Assembly (NCBI GenBank): GCA_032355985.1
Contig: JAUKVZ010000001.1
Span: 496,001 to 560,000 of the forward strand
Length of the DNA stretch: 64,000 nt
Source: Sarcodiotheca gaudichaudii
Taxonomy: Eukaryota > Rhodophyta > Florideophyceae > Gigartinales > Solieriaceae
Direction: 5' to 3'
Shown in pieces: positions 26,568-35,590 of the stretch. Numbering within the stretch: the stretch's first letter is position 1; every line of letters begins with the position of its first letter. Made by a program: the position numbers and the translations under genes. The notes under the pieces are model-generated. The model made no database searches. It was not told the DNA's origin and was given only the letters and a program-made list of their open reading frames with translations.

Positions 26568-26823
26568 TCGACACGAGCGCGATCGGCCGATCGATCGATG
26601 CCTTTGTCTTGGCTTGCTGTTTACCGATCTCAAAGAGATCGCCGAACGCCGCGGCCTGCAGTTCGACGGGCTTCAAAAGGCCACGCGATGCTCGACCGGC
26701 TGCGGCATGTGCGAGCCGTACATCCGCGTGATGCTTCAGACGGGCGAGACGCGATTTCCAGTCATGTCGCCCACGGAGCTTGCGAAGGCATGTGCGCAGG
26801 ACGATGCGCCGAGCGAGGCCTAG
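26554..26823 (+). CDS. BFD-like [2Fe-2S]-binding protein
   Basis: 89 residues from ATG 26554, overlapping the pseudopilin gene by 14 bp. The cysteine pattern C16-x-C18 ... C50-G-M-C53 (with an extra C46) and the surrounding CLCLGLLFTDLKEIA ... KATRCSTGCGMCEPYI match the BFD/bacterioferritin-associated ferredoxin fold. It would be cytoplasmic: no signal peptide. BFD-type domains pass electrons, for example in iron release from bacterioferritin. Its presence in a B12-controlled operon suggests electron supply for cobalt reduction or corrinoid handling, which is speculative. The stop overlaps the convergent lpoB stop by four bases (CTAG). Confidence 0.75.
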   Translation: MTTNDRHERDRPIDRCLCLGLLFTDLKEIAERRGLQFDGLQKATRCSTGCGMCEPYIRVMLQTGETRFPVMSPTELAKACAQDDAPSEA

Positions 26824-27443
26824 TTTCGATCCTGCACCCATTTCTCGATCTGATGCTCGCCGATCCAGGCCTTCTCGTTGCTCTCGACATCGATCAACTC
26901 CAGATCAACCTGGTAGTACTGATTCCGGCGCGTGCGATTGCGTGAGACGGCGGCGCTTTCACCAATGCGGCCGATCATCATGTAGTCGGCGCCAAGCTCA
27001 TACGCCATCCGCTTGATGGACTCTGAACGATTGAACTCCTGGCCCTGTCTGCGTTCATCACGCACTTCCTCGCGCTCATCCGGCGCCGCAACCACGCGAA
27101 TCAGCCCGGAGCCAATGAAAGCGCGTTCGATCTGCTTCGTGAAAAGCTTTGAATCGATGTAGTCACTCGTGGCGTTCTGAACGGTTCCCACGATGATGAC
27201 GGGTCGTCGCTCATGCGAGGCGTCGAATCGAGGAAGCCATGGCGCATCGAGGCATTCGCTGATCATCGCGTCAGCCACCATCCGCGCATCGTCTTCGTTG
27301 AATCTGTAGTCGAGATCGCGCACGCGAGCGGGATCCACGCGATTCACCTCACGCGTCTTGTTGCAGCCGCTCACGAGCGAAGTGAGCCCGAGCGCAAGCA
27401 TCCCAATGACAGCCAGCGTTTGCGTGCGTGTGCTTTTGTGCAT
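26820..27443 (-). CDS. LpoB-like lipoprotein (penicillin-binding protein activator)
   Basis: 207 residues with lipobox LVSGC (cysteine near residue 27). The region RPVIIVGTVQNATSDYIDSK and YELGADYMMIGRIGE matches the LpoB/COG3417 family, outer-membrane lipoproteins that stimulate peptidoglycan synthases such as PBP1b. The ribosome site GGAGGAG is 5 nt before the ATG. It is the last gene of a COG3014-LPP20-LpoB operon, an association seen in other Gram-negative phyla. Whether it activates a class A PBP here is unknown. Confidence 0.85.
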   Translation of the reverse strand: MHKSTRTQTLAVIGMLALGLTSLVSGCNKTREVNRVDPARVRDLDYRFNEDDARMVADAMISECLDAPWLPRFDASHERRPVIIVGTVQNATSDYIDSKLFTKQIERAFIGSGLIRVVAAPDEREEVRDERRQGQEFNRSESIKRMAYELGADYMMIGRIGESAAVSRNRTRRNQYYQVDLELIDVESNEKAWIGEHQIEKWVQDRN

Positions 27444-27466
27444 GTTGACTCCTCCGGGCGGCGGGT

Positions 27467-28531
27467 TCAGCTTTGTCGCCGCAGTGACTGTTCAAGAAAC
27501 GGACCTATTTCAGCGTTCAGCGCCCGGCGCGCGGCCGCGGCCGCATCCGATTCGGCGGCTCGTCTCGATCGAGCGGTGACGGCGCCTGAGAAATCGGCGC
27601 GATCGATGCGCAATCCGGTCTCCAGATCGATCGACTCGAGCACGACGCGCCAACGCGACGCTTGTGAGTTCGGATCGAAGCTGGGGTTATGCGTGAGTTC
27701 GAACTGAAGCACGATTTCGATCACAGCCTGCGATCGCGCCGTCAGTAGAAGCTCCTGATCTTCGATGGCTTGTTCCAGCAACGGCTGCATTTCCAGAGCG
27801 CCTTCGCCTTCGGCGCGAATGGCTACGCCGCAGATCTGCTGGATCTCCCGAATCCGCTGTCCCAGCTCGGCGAAGGACGGCGTCGCGCTCAACGCAAGTT
27901 GCGACGCGCCGGGATCGATGAGTCGGCGTGTTTCGATCAAATCCTGCATGCGCGCTGTTTGCTCGCGCGCTATCCGGAGCGCGCGGATTCGACCCAGCGC
28001 CGATGTCTGCTCGTCCGGCTCGTCGATCGCCGTCAGAATGCTCGCGTGCAGCCGCTCGATTTCGCGGCCGTAGACGCGGGAGGCAAGGGTGCGATCCATC
28101 GTCGCTCGCGCATGAAAGATGCCGGTCTTCGGATCCTGCCAGGCATCGCGGATGTCGACACCGAGAAACTCGCGATTCGTCTCGACGAGCAACTGATGTT
28201 CGAGTGTGACGCGTTCATTCGTCGACCGTGTGACGCCGCCCTCGCTGTACTCGCCGGAGATGCGCTGAATCGTTTCGAACGATGTCACCCGCGTCTGGAT
28301 CTCACGCGCCAGATTCACCAGAGCCGCCTCTTCAGCATCGACGCGGCTTCGCCCGACTCCCACGGCGGAGATATACGCCGAATCCGGCAAGCCATGACTC
28401 GCCTGCCCGATCCATGCCGGCTCGTTGGGATCGCGCGACTGACCGGAACTGGCGCACGCCTGCACAAGGACGAGCAGAACGACCACTGGAATCGCGAGAT
28501 ACACACTTGTTTGACGCATGCGGCAGTTCAT
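27467..28531 (-). CDS. LPP20-family lipoprotein
   Basis: 354 residues with lipobox LVQAC (near residue 26). The N-terminal mature part ISAVGVGRSRVDAEEAALVNLAREI is typical of the LPP20 fold; the central part is helical and the C-terminal part (about 255-350) looks like a second small domain with ALNAEIGPFLEQ at its end. The start ATG overlaps the upstream COG3014 stop (ATGA). Function of the family is unclear; it accompanies LpoB-type activators. Confidence 0.8.
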   Translation of the reverse strand: MNCRMRQTSVYLAIPVVVLLVLVQACASSGQSRDPNEPAWIGQASHGLPDSAYISAVGVGRSRVDAEEAALVNLAREIQTRVTSFETIQRISGEYSEGGVTRSTNERVTLEHQLLVETNREFLGVDIRDAWQDPKTGIFHARATMDRTLASRVYGREIERLHASILTAIDEPDEQTSALGRIRALRIAREQTARMQDLIETRRLIDPGASQLALSATPSFAELGQRIREIQQICGVAIRAEGEGALEMQPLLEQAIEDQELLLTARSQAVIEIVLQFELTHNPSFDPNSQASRWRVVLESIDLETGLRIDRADFSGAVTARSRRAAESDAAAAARRALNAEIGPFLEQSLRRQS

Positions 28532-29973
28532 CTCCAGGTCGTGCTGACGAATGTTTCGAACGTGTCCTGCGAAAAGGTCATCCGTTGCGAATCGCTCCGC
28601 TCAAAGACATTTCCAGCCGCATCGAGGTACTCGACATACAGATCGTACTCTCCCGGATCGAGTCGAAGCAGTCCGACATGCGCCTGTCCGGGAAGAAAGA
28701 GCCAGCAACGAAGATCCGCCGGCTCCGTGTAAGCGAGCAGGATCAGGCCGCCAATGGCCACAGCCGCGCGCGTCCAGAAGTCATCGGTGGCGTTGTGAAC
28801 GGCGACGTTCGCCGTCGTCAGCGCTGCGGATTTCGCAACCGCGCGCAGCAGGGTGCGCGTGTAGATCACGGGCAACTCGCGTTCGTAGTTGATCTCCGCA
28901 ACCTGAGCGACGCGCTCGACGAGATCAAGCGAAGCCGCGATCTCAGATTCATCGGAACTGACAGGCTGAGCGACGATTCGCGCCGATGCCACGGCTGAAT
29001 ATCCCGGTTCGAGCACCGGCAGCTCGAAATAGACGGGAACGTCATAGACGAGGATGGGGCCGATGCGAAGCGGCCGGCGCGTCGGGCATGTGCCGCTCAG
29101 CGCGACGACCATCCCATTGCTGTCGACACGATCAATCGATCCGATCGACTCGAATGCGGCGGCATCGACAGGGCCGATCAGCGTCTCTTGAAGCGCAAAC
29201 GCCTGCATCAGACGCCGACCCGCCACATCCTGACTCGCTCGATCGCCTTCCACCATGAACGCCACGGCTGAGAGATACAGGCCGAGCGTGGATTCGATGA
29301 ACTCGTCGCTCTCGTTTTCCAGCACCGGGCCGCCGGGCCCGAGCTGCAGTTCATTGGCGCCGGAATCTTCATCAAGACGTTTCTGAAGTCCCTCGATGTC
29401 CTCTTCGTCAATCTGCGTCATCAGGCGCAGATGCTCGTCGCGAAGCAGATTCGCCTTGAGAGCCAGACGCCGAGCCTCAACTGTCGCCCCGCCGGAAATC
29501 CGACCCAGGGCAAACTGATCGATCATCTTCAGCACGTTGATGTACATCGACTCGTACGCGGGCGGCCGGTACTGCGTCGTGTTCTCACCCAGAAACACTC
29601 CGCTCAGTGTCTCGCCAATCTCTGCTTCACGAATCGCCTGGTCGAGGTCGTCGGCGACGTTCAACTCCTGAAACGACTGCTCGAACGATCCTTTGGCCAG
29701 ATAGACGGCGCCCAGATCCATCGACAGAAGAACCTCGTTGTTCTCGCCGTAGAGTCGATCCGCGCGCTCGCTCTGAAGGGCCTGCTCGGCGGCCAGAAGA
29801 TCACCGGCGTCTCGCATCGCCTGAAGATCCTCGCGATGGCGATTGAACTCGGAGCAACTGCTCATCCCCGCCAGCAAAGCGGCGGCGAGTCCCGTGGCGA
29901 TCAAAGTTGGCGACTTCCAACGTCCGATTACATCCCGCCTCGCGTCGCGTGTGGGGTGGCAATACTCGAACAT
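28528..29973 (-). CDS. COG3014-family lipoprotein
   Basis: 481 residues. The signal sequence is preceded by a basic stretch and ends at a lipobox (GMSSC, near residue 40). TPR-like helices follow (LAAEQALQSERADRLYGENNEVLLSMDLGAVYLAKGSFEQS), then a mixed domain and a hydrophobic segment (about 405-425, AAVAIGGLILLAYTEPADL) in which LRCWLFLPGQAHVGLLRL is family-typical. COG3014 proteins occur next to LPP20 and LpoB genes and are implicated in envelope assembly. First gene of the operon; the ATG at 29973 follows an in-frame GTG at 29976. Confidence 0.75.
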   Translation of the reverse strand: MFEYCHPTRDARRDVIGRWKSPTLIATGLAAALLAGMSSCSEFNRHREDLQAMRDAGDLLAAEQALQSERADRLYGENNEVLLSMDLGAVYLAKGSFEQSFQELNVADDLDQAIREAEIGETLSGVFLGENTTQYRPPAYESMYINVLKMIDQFALGRISGGATVEARRLALKANLLRDEHLRLMTQIDEEDIEGLQKRLDEDSGANELQLGPGGPVLENESDEFIESTLGLYLSAVAFMVEGDRASQDVAGRRLMQAFALQETLIGPVDAAAFESIGSIDRVDSNGMVVALSGTCPTRRPLRIGPILVYDVPVYFELPVLEPGYSAVASARIVAQPVSSDESEIAASLDLVERVAQVAEINYERELPVIYTRTLLRAVAKSAALTTANVAVHNATDDFWTRAAVAIGGLILLAYTEPADLRCWLFLPGQAHVGLLRLDPGEYDLYVEYLDAAGNVFERSDSQRMTFSQDTFETFVSTTWR

Positions 29974-30100
29974 CACCCAAGGAAGAGATGCTCGAAAAGA
30001 TAGTAGTCCCTAACCTGAACGAAGGGGCTCGAAATGGCCGATTCTTCCCTTGCGTGCACCCTGTACGCTCATTCTTCGGATTCTCAGGAGATCTGTGCCA

Positions 30101-30751
30101 ATGACCTGCCAGGCCAAGTCAGAGCGCGTTTTTCGAGGCTTGTCGCTTCTGACGGCGGCCATCCTTTTTGCTGGTGTCGGATGCGAGGCAAAGAAGGCCC
30201 CCATGGACCCGCCTCCGGGAAACCGGGTCTTCGCCCCTGACTGGTATGAAGAAATCACGCCGGATGAGGACGGCCGCATCTACAAGACCGCCCGCGCCAA
30301 CGGCGCCTCCGTGACCATGTCGGAGAACAAGGCGATCAGCCAGGCGATGTCCCAGATGGTCCTCTCCATTGAAGCGCGTGTCGACGTGCTGCAGAGAAGC
30401 TTCGAGGAGCAGGTTGATCTCACGGATCAGGATCAGCTTCTGGAGCGATTCCAGAATGTGACCACGACCGTCGCCAGCCGCGTGCTTCGCGGCGTCAACG
30501 TCGTTCGCAAGGAAACGTATCCGCGCGTTGATGGCGATGGATACACCACGTTCGTGCTCGCTCAGATCGACGGTCGCATGATCGACGCCGCCTATCTTGA
30601 TCGCCTTCGCCAGATCGAAGCGCTCGAGACGCGGCTTCGCAGCAGCGAGGCGTGGGCCGAGCTGGAGCGACGGGCGCTGGAGCTGCGGGAAGAGGAGCGT
30701 CGCGGCGGCATACCACCGATGACGGACAAGGAAATCATCGGCGGCAACTGA
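30101..30751 (+). CDS. LPP20-like lipoprotein, divergent from the COG3014 operon
   Basis: 216 residues. Lipobox AGVGC (cysteine near residue 28), then an LPP20-like region with GASVTMSENKAISQAMSQMV and TYPRVDGDGYTTFVLAQIDG, and a C-terminal coiled coil (about 165-205). The start at 30101 has AGGAG 10 nt upstream. It is transcribed away from the COG3014-LPP20-LpoB operon across a 127-bp gap, so shared regulation is plausible. Exact role unknown. Confidence 0.75.
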   Translation: MTCQAKSERVFRGLSLLTAAILFAGVGCEAKKAPMDPPPGNRVFAPDWYEEITPDEDGRIYKTARANGASVTMSENKAISQAMSQMVLSIEARVDVLQRSFEEQVDLTDQDQLLERFQNVTTTVASRVLRGVNVVRKETYPRVDGDGYTTFVLAQIDGRMIDAAYLDRLRQIEALETRLRSSEAWAELERRALELREEERRGGIPPMTDKEIIGGN

Positions 30752-30788
30752 CGCCGCCGCGCCGGGATCGGCCCGCTATTCTGGACGC

Positions 30789-31115
30789 ATGAGTCCTTCG
30801 GCGACAGACAAGCGCGGCCTGACCGTGGCGGATTTCCAAACCCTGATCCGCAATCGCTACTTCGAAACGGACGCCGCACGCGGGACGGCCGGGACGTTCA
30901 TGTGGCTGATTGAGGAAGTAGGGGAGCTGGCCACGGCCCTCCATGAAAACGCGCCGGATCAATCGCCAACGCCGGCGCAGCGAGCCAACCTCGAAGAGGA
31001 GTTCGCCGATGTGCTGGCCTGGCTGACCACACTCGCCAATGTCATGGATGTTGATCTCGAGCAGGCGCTGACTAAGTACACGGATGAGGATCGCGTCAAG
31101 GGCGTCAAATCGTGA
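30789..31115 (+). CDS. MazG-like nucleotide pyrophosphohydrolase
   Basis: 108 residues, one MazG domain. The metal-binding pattern is seen in LIEEVGELATALHE and EEEFADVLAWLTTLANVM (EExxE ... ExxD). Single-domain MazG proteins hydrolyse (d)NTPs or related nucleotides to monophosphate. It ends in a GTGA overlap with trpA, which suggests co-translation, although no functional tie is known; the family also includes HisE-like enzymes. Confidence 0.85.
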   Translation: MSPSATDKRGLTVADFQTLIRNRYFETDAARGTAGTFMWLIEEVGELATALHENAPDQSPTPAQRANLEEEFADVLAWLTTLANVMDVDLEQALTKYTDEDRVKGVKS

Positions 31116-31927
31116 ATCGGATCGATCGCATCTTTGAGAAGCTCAGGGCGGAAGGCCGCTCGGCGCTGATGCCTTTCATCTGCGGCGGTCGGCCGAGCCT
31201 CGAACTGACCGGCGCGTTGCTGACGACGCTGCAGGACGCCGGCGCCTCGATCGTTGAGGTTGGCATTCCGTTCAGCGATCCCATCGCCGATGGCCCGGTC
31301 ATCTCGGCCGCCATGCATGAAGCGCTGCAACAAGGCGTGACGCCGAAGTCCGTTCTGGCCGCGGTGAAGAGCGCGCGAGCGAGTGTGGATGTCGGTCTGG
31401 TCGCCATGATCAGCGTTTCCATTCTGCAGCGCATCGGAATTGAGGAATTCGGAAAGGAAGCGAAGGACGCCGGTTTTGACGGCTTCATCGTTCCCGATCT
31501 GCCGGTCGAGGAAGCGGATTCAACATTGAATCCGCTACGAGATCTCGGACTGACTTGTTCGCTCATGGTCGCGCCGACGACGTCGGATGAACGCGTCGAG
31601 CGGATCGCCCGTGTCAGCACCGGATTCGTCTACCTGCTCGCGCGAGCGGGCATCACCGGGGAGACCGACGCGCCGCCGGACATCGAGGCGGGCGTCGCTC
31701 GTTTGCGCCGCTTCACCGATCTGCCGATCGCCTGTGGCTTCGGCATTTCCACCGCCGACCATGTGGCGGCGGTCACCAGGCATGCGGATGCGGCCATCGT
31801 CGGCACGGCGCTCGTGCGGCGGCTGGAGCTGGCGGCCGAGGACGGACATGACCCGATTGCAGGGACTGATCGGTTCATTCGCCATCTGGCGAGCGGTTTG
31901 AGCGCTGCAGACGTTCAAACAGGCTGA
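31112..31927 (+). CDS. trpA: Tryptophan synthase alpha subunit
   Basis: Cleaves indole-3-glycerol phosphate to indole and glyceraldehyde 3-phosphate. 271 residues, TIM barrel. The catalytic Glu and Asp are in IVEVGIPFSDPIADGPV; FIVPDLPVEEA, YLLARAGITGETDA and ACGFGISTADHV are family loops. Starts with GTG overlapping the MazG stop. trpB is not in the window, so trp genes are dispersed. Confidence 0.95.
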   Translation: MNRIDRIFEKLRAEGRSALMPFICGGRPSLELTGALLTTLQDAGASIVEVGIPFSDPIADGPVISAAMHEALQQGVTPKSVLAAVKSARASVDVGLVAMISVSILQRIGIEEFGKEAKDAGFDGFIVPDLPVEEADSTLNPLRDLGLTCSLMVAPTTSDERVERIARVSTGFVYLLARAGITGETDAPPDIEAGVARLRRFTDLPIACGFGISTADHVAAVTRHADAAIVGTALVRRLELAAEDGHDPIAGTDRFIRHLASGLSAADVQTG

Positions 31928-31968
31928 GAAGATCGGCAAAGAGGATCTCTGAGCGTTCGGCGGCCCGG

Positions 31969-31974
31969 TACAAT
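31969..31974 (+). promoter_or_regulatory. Possible -10 element upstream of glutamine synthetase
   Basis: TACAAT within CGGTACAAT, 75 bp upstream of the glnN ATG; the same nonamer precedes the moxR operon. No good -35 at normal spacing, so this is weak. A purine-rich ribosome site (AGAGAGG) precedes the ATG. Confidence 0.3.
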
Positions 31975-32048
31975 GCAGCGACGCTCGTCGCCCGAAAGTT
32001 CCCGGGCGCTCCTGAAATGGGTCCCCAAGAGAGGTTGAACGAAACACT

Positions 32049-34268
32049 ATGGCTATCAATGCATCGGTGATGTCCACACCGACGTCGCGCCCCGAGGCGA
32101 TTTCGGATATCACGCATTGGTCGGAAGAAGAGCATCGAGTCGACACGACGACCAGCCGCGCCGAGGAGATCTACGGCCGCGACGTGTTCTCAGAGCGCGT
32201 TATGCGCCAGCGTCTGCCCAAGGAGACGTTTGAAGCGCTGCAGCGAACCGTTCGACAGGGGACGCCCATCGACGCGACGATCGCAGACACCGTGGCGAAC
32301 GCCATGAAGGACTGGGCGATCGAAAATGGCGCCACGCACTACACCCACTGGTTCCAGCCGCTGACCGGACTGACCGCCGAAAAGCACGATGCGTTCATCT
32401 CGCCTGATGGCACGGGCGGCGCTCTCGTTGAATTTTCAGGCGATCAGCTTGTACAGGGTGAGCCGGATGCGTCCAGCTTTCCCTCCGGCGGCGTGCGCGC
32501 GACGTTCGAGGCTCGCGGCTACACCGCGTGGGACGCGACCAGCCCGGTCTTTCTTCATCGCGGCCCGAACAATGTGACGCTTTGCATTCCGACCGTTTTC
32601 GTTTCCTGGACCGGCGAAGCGCTGGATATGAAGACGCCGCTGCTGCGATCCATGGATGCGCTGTCCGAGCAGGCGCTTCGCATTCTCAGGCTCTTCGGTG
32701 AGCACGAGGATGTCTCGCGCGTCTACACGACGCTGGGCGCCGAGCAGGAATACTTCCTGATCGATCGGCGATTCTTCTATCGCCGGCCCGACCTGCTGAT
32801 GACGGGGCGCACGCTGTTTGGCGATCGATCACCCAAAGATCAGCAGCTTGAGGATCATTACTTCGGTTCCATTCCGCCGCGTGTGCTCGCTTTCATGGCT
32901 GAGCTCGATCGCGCTCTGTACGCGCTTGGCATCCCGGTCAAGACGCGGCACAACGAGGTGGCGCCGAGTCAGTACGAGATCGCCGCGATGTATGAGACGG
33001 CGAATGTCGCCGCCGATCACAACATGCTCGTCATGGAGCACATCGAGAAGATCGCTCCGAAGTACGGCCTCAAGGCGATTCTGCACGAGAAGCCCTTCGC
33101 TGACATCAATGGCTCAGGCAAGCACAACAACTGGTCGCTGCAGACGGACACCGGGCGAAACCTGCTCGATCCGCAGGAAGAGACGCACTCCAACATGCTC
33201 TTCCTCTGTTTTTTGTGCAGTGTGATTCGAGCCGTCGATCAGCATGCTGACCTGCTGCGTTCAACGATCGCATCGCCCGGCAATGATCATCGTCTTGGCG
33301 CCAACGAGGCCCCGCCGGCCATCATTTCGATCTTCCTGGGCGACATGCTTCAGGACATCATCGAGCAGCTTGAGCAGGGGACGCCCAAGTCGACGCTCAA
33401 GGCGGGCAGTCTTGATCTGGGCGCACGGACGCTGCCCAATATCCCGCGTGATTCCGGCGATCGAAATCGCACCTCGCCCTTCGCGTTCACCGGCAATAAG
33501 TTCGAGTTTCGCGCTGTGGGATCATCGGCGGCCGTCGCGTGGCCGAACACGGTGCTCAACGCCATGGTCGCCGAGTCGCTCAAAGACATGGCTGATGAGC
33601 TTGAGGCCAAGGTCGGACTGAACGCCGATCGGCAGACGTTGACGGACGCCGTCACCGAGATGCTCAGTGCGTTGATCAAGAAGCACAAGCGCGTGCTGTT
33701 CGATGGCGATAACTACACGCAGGAATGGGAAGACGAAGCGGCCCGCCGCGGCCTGCCCAATCTTCGCAACACGGTCGATGCGCTACCTGCGCTCGAAAAA
33801 CAATCCGCCGTTGAGCTCTTCGACGGACTGAAGATTCTGAATCCTGCGGAAACGCAATCTCGATTCCAAATCTTCCTCGAAAGCTACATCAAGCAGCTGA
33901 CGATCGAGGCGACGACGATGGCGTCCATGGCGCGGCGACTGGTTTTGCCTGCTGCGGCGCGTCATCAGGGCGAACTTGCAGGAACAGTCACGCAGACGAT
34001 CGCCGCCGGTGGTGAGGCGCCGAGCCTCAAGAGCAACCTCGATTCATTCAGCGGGTTGTTCTCCGACTTCATGGCAGCGCTCTCGACGCTTGAGCATCAG
34101 ATAGCAGTGGATTTTGACGGGGATGAAATGGCTCACTCCCGGCATCTTGCCGACGAAGTGCGGCCTGCCATGCGCAATCTTCGAGGCCTGATCGACGGGC
34201 TGGAATCCCGTGTGGCCGACGATCTCTGGCCGCTGCCGACGTATCGCGAGATGCTGTTCATCAAGTGA
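32049..34268 (+). CDS. glnN: Glutamine synthetase type III
   Basis: ATP-dependent ligation of ammonia to glutamate. 739 residues, the large GSIII class (GSI and GSII are about 450 and 350). Motifs: [19 protein letters not shown] near the N-terminal domain, [47 protein letters not shown] and [20 protein letters not shown], all typical of GSIII active sites. The C-terminal extension (about 560-739) is helical. No adenylylation or PII genes are adjacent. Confidence 0.95.
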   Translation: MAINASVMSTPTSRPEAISDITHWSEEEHRVDTTTSRAEEIYGRDVFSERVMRQRLPKETFEALQRTVRQGTPIDATIADTVANAMKDWAIENGATHYTHWFQPLTGLTAEKHDAFISPDGTGGALVEFSGDQLVQGEPDASSFPSGGVRATFEARGYTAWDATSPVFLHRGPNNVTLCIPTVFVSWTGEALDMKTPLLRSMDALSEQALRILRLFGEHEDVSRVYTTLGAEQEYFLIDRRFFYRRPDLLMTGRTLFGDRSPKDQQLEDHYFGSIPPRVLAFMAELDRALYALGIPVKTRHNEVAPSQYEIAAMYETANVAADHNMLVMEHIEKIAPKYGLKAILHEKPFADINGSGKHNNWSLQTDTGRNLLDPQEETHSNMLFLCFLCSVIRAVDQHADLLRSTIASPGNDHRLGANEAPPAIISIFLGDMLQDIIEQLEQGTPKSTLKAGSLDLGARTLPNIPRDSGDRNRTSPFAFTGNKFEFRAVGSSAAVAWPNTVLNAMVAESLKDMADELEAKVGLNADRQTLTDAVTEMLSALIKKHKRVLFDGDNYTQEWEDEAARRGLPNLRNTVDALPALEKQSAVELFDGLKILNPAETQSRFQIFLESYIKQLTIEATTMASMARRLVLPAAARHQGELAGTVTQTIAAGGEAPSLKSNLDSFSGLFSDFMAALSTLEHQIAVDFDGDEMAHSRHLADEVRPAMRNLRGLIDGLESRVADDLWPLPTYREMLFIK

Positions 34269-34356
34269 CGATCGAGCGAACGTTCGATACTCATCGCTCC
34301 GGACGACCCAGGGGACGCAGTGCGCGCCCACAGGTATCCTCTGCCCGTCACACTTC

Positions 34357-34429
34357 GGCCCTGTAGCTCAATGGTAGAGCGCCCGACTCATAATCGGTGC
34401 GGTTGGCAGTTCGAGTCTGCCCGGGGCCA
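34357..34429 (+). tRNA. tRNA with CAU anticodon, probably tRNA-Ile2 (else elongator tRNA-Met)
   Basis: 73 nt folding as a cloverleaf: acceptor GGCCCTG/CGGGGCC (one U-G pair), D arm GCTC/GAGC, anticodon loop CTCATAA, T arm GGCAG/CTGCC with TTCGAGT, discriminator A. CCA is not encoded. The GACTCATAATCG block and GGCC...GGCC acceptor resemble Escherichia coli ileX-type tRNA, whose CAU is changed to lysidine-AU by TilS. The first anticodon-stem pair is a C-U mismatch (27-43). Confidence 0.93.
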
Positions 34430-34435
34430 TTTCGC

Positions 34436-35590
34436 TTACCTGCATCGCGAGGCGTGATTCGCTCCGCCGACTGTCACGATGTGTGCGGCCGCGCCCGAAG
34501 CCTGAGCTTTTCTCGTCGGCGCGAGATGAAGCAGGGCGCCCTCCATGGTCAATCCCGGGCCGAACGCCAGCGCGATACAAAGGCCGCTTCGCTTGCGTGT
34601 CAGCGTTTCTTTCAGGATGAAGAGAATCGTCGCTGAACTCATGTTGCCGTGGCGAGCAAGGATGCCTCGCGAGGCGGCCAGATGTTCGCCCGTGAGATGG
34701 AGCGCGCTTTGTACCGCATCCAGCACGCGCGGACCTCCCGGATGCACGACCCATTGCATGTTGTGATGCTCGTGCGTCCTAACTGGCGCCAGCGCTTCGA
34801 TAAACGCGGGCAGTTCCTGTTCGATGACTGGCGGCACGCGCGGTGAGAGCGTCATCTCGAACCCGTGATCGCCAATGCTCCACCGCATGTGATCGTCCGT
34901 GTCTGGAACGACACTTGATCGGAACGCATCCAAACGAACAGGACCGCGATCTTCGGATCTTTGGGCAGTCAGAATCGCCGCGGCGGCGCCATCTGCGAAG
35001 AGCGCATTAGCGATCTGCTGATCGAGGCCGCCGCTGCGCTGGAAATGGGCGCTGCAAACCTCGACAGAGCAAAGAAGCACAATGGCGTCCGGGTCCGCCC
35101 TGACGATCGAATCTGCGACGCGCAGCGCATTGAGAACACCATGGCAACCCATGAATCCCACGCTGGTTCGCGCGATCGTCGGATCGAGGCCGAGGGCGTC
35201 TACGAGCGCCCGATCCACGCCGGGCGCCTGGAAACCGGTGCACGTGACCGTGATGAGATGGGTGACATCGGCAGCGCTCACCTTGGCGTCACGAATGGCT
35301 CGTTCGCATGCTCGTCCGGCCAGATCGCAGGCTGCTGATTCGTAGAACGCCATTCGCTCGGCTGTGCCCGGTTCGTGACCCCCGAAACGTTTACGCAAGA
35401 CCGCCGCTGCGTCCTTTCCTTGGGTCGCGACGCCGCGCCGGTCAATACCCGAATGCGCATAGATCTTCCGAATCCGATTGGCCGCGACCCCGGTGGATTC
35501 GCTGAACTCCACGGCAAGTTCAGCCGCGTCCGATTGCGCAATGGTCCGATCCGGCGAAGCGACGCCGATGGAGCGAATGACGGTGCTCAT
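34436..35590 (-). CDS. Type III polyketide synthase
   Basis: 384 residues, a chalcone-synthase-fold homodimer that condenses malonyl-CoA onto an acyl starter without an acyl carrier protein. Catalytic triad visible: Cys149 in GFMGCHGVL, His283 in WVVHPGGP and Asn316 in RHGNMSSAT; the 33-residue His-Asn spacing equals that of chalcone synthase. FGPGLTMEG closes the C-terminus. The start ATG overlaps the FAD gene stop (ATGA). In a cluster with a methyltransferase and a flavoprotein, as in phenolic-lipid (alkylresorcinol/quinone) operons. Confidence 0.94.
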   Translation of the reverse strand: MSTVIRSIGVASPDRTIAQSDAAELAVEFSESTGVAANRIRKIYAHSGIDRRGVATQGKDAAAVLRKRFGGHEPGTAERMAFYESAACDLAGRACERAIRDAKVSAADVTHLITVTCTGFQAPGVDRALVDALGLDPTIARTSVGFMGCHGVLNALRVADSIVRADPDAIVLLCSVEVCSAHFQRSGGLDQQIANALFADGAAAAILTAQRSEDRGPVRLDAFRSSVVPDTDDHMRWSIGDHGFEMTLSPRVPPVIEQELPAFIEALAPVRTHEHHNMQWVVHPGGPRVLDAVQSALHLTGEHLAASRGILARHGNMSSATILFILKETLTRKRSGLCIALAFGPGLTMEGALLHLAPTRKAQASGAAAHIVTVGGANHASRCR

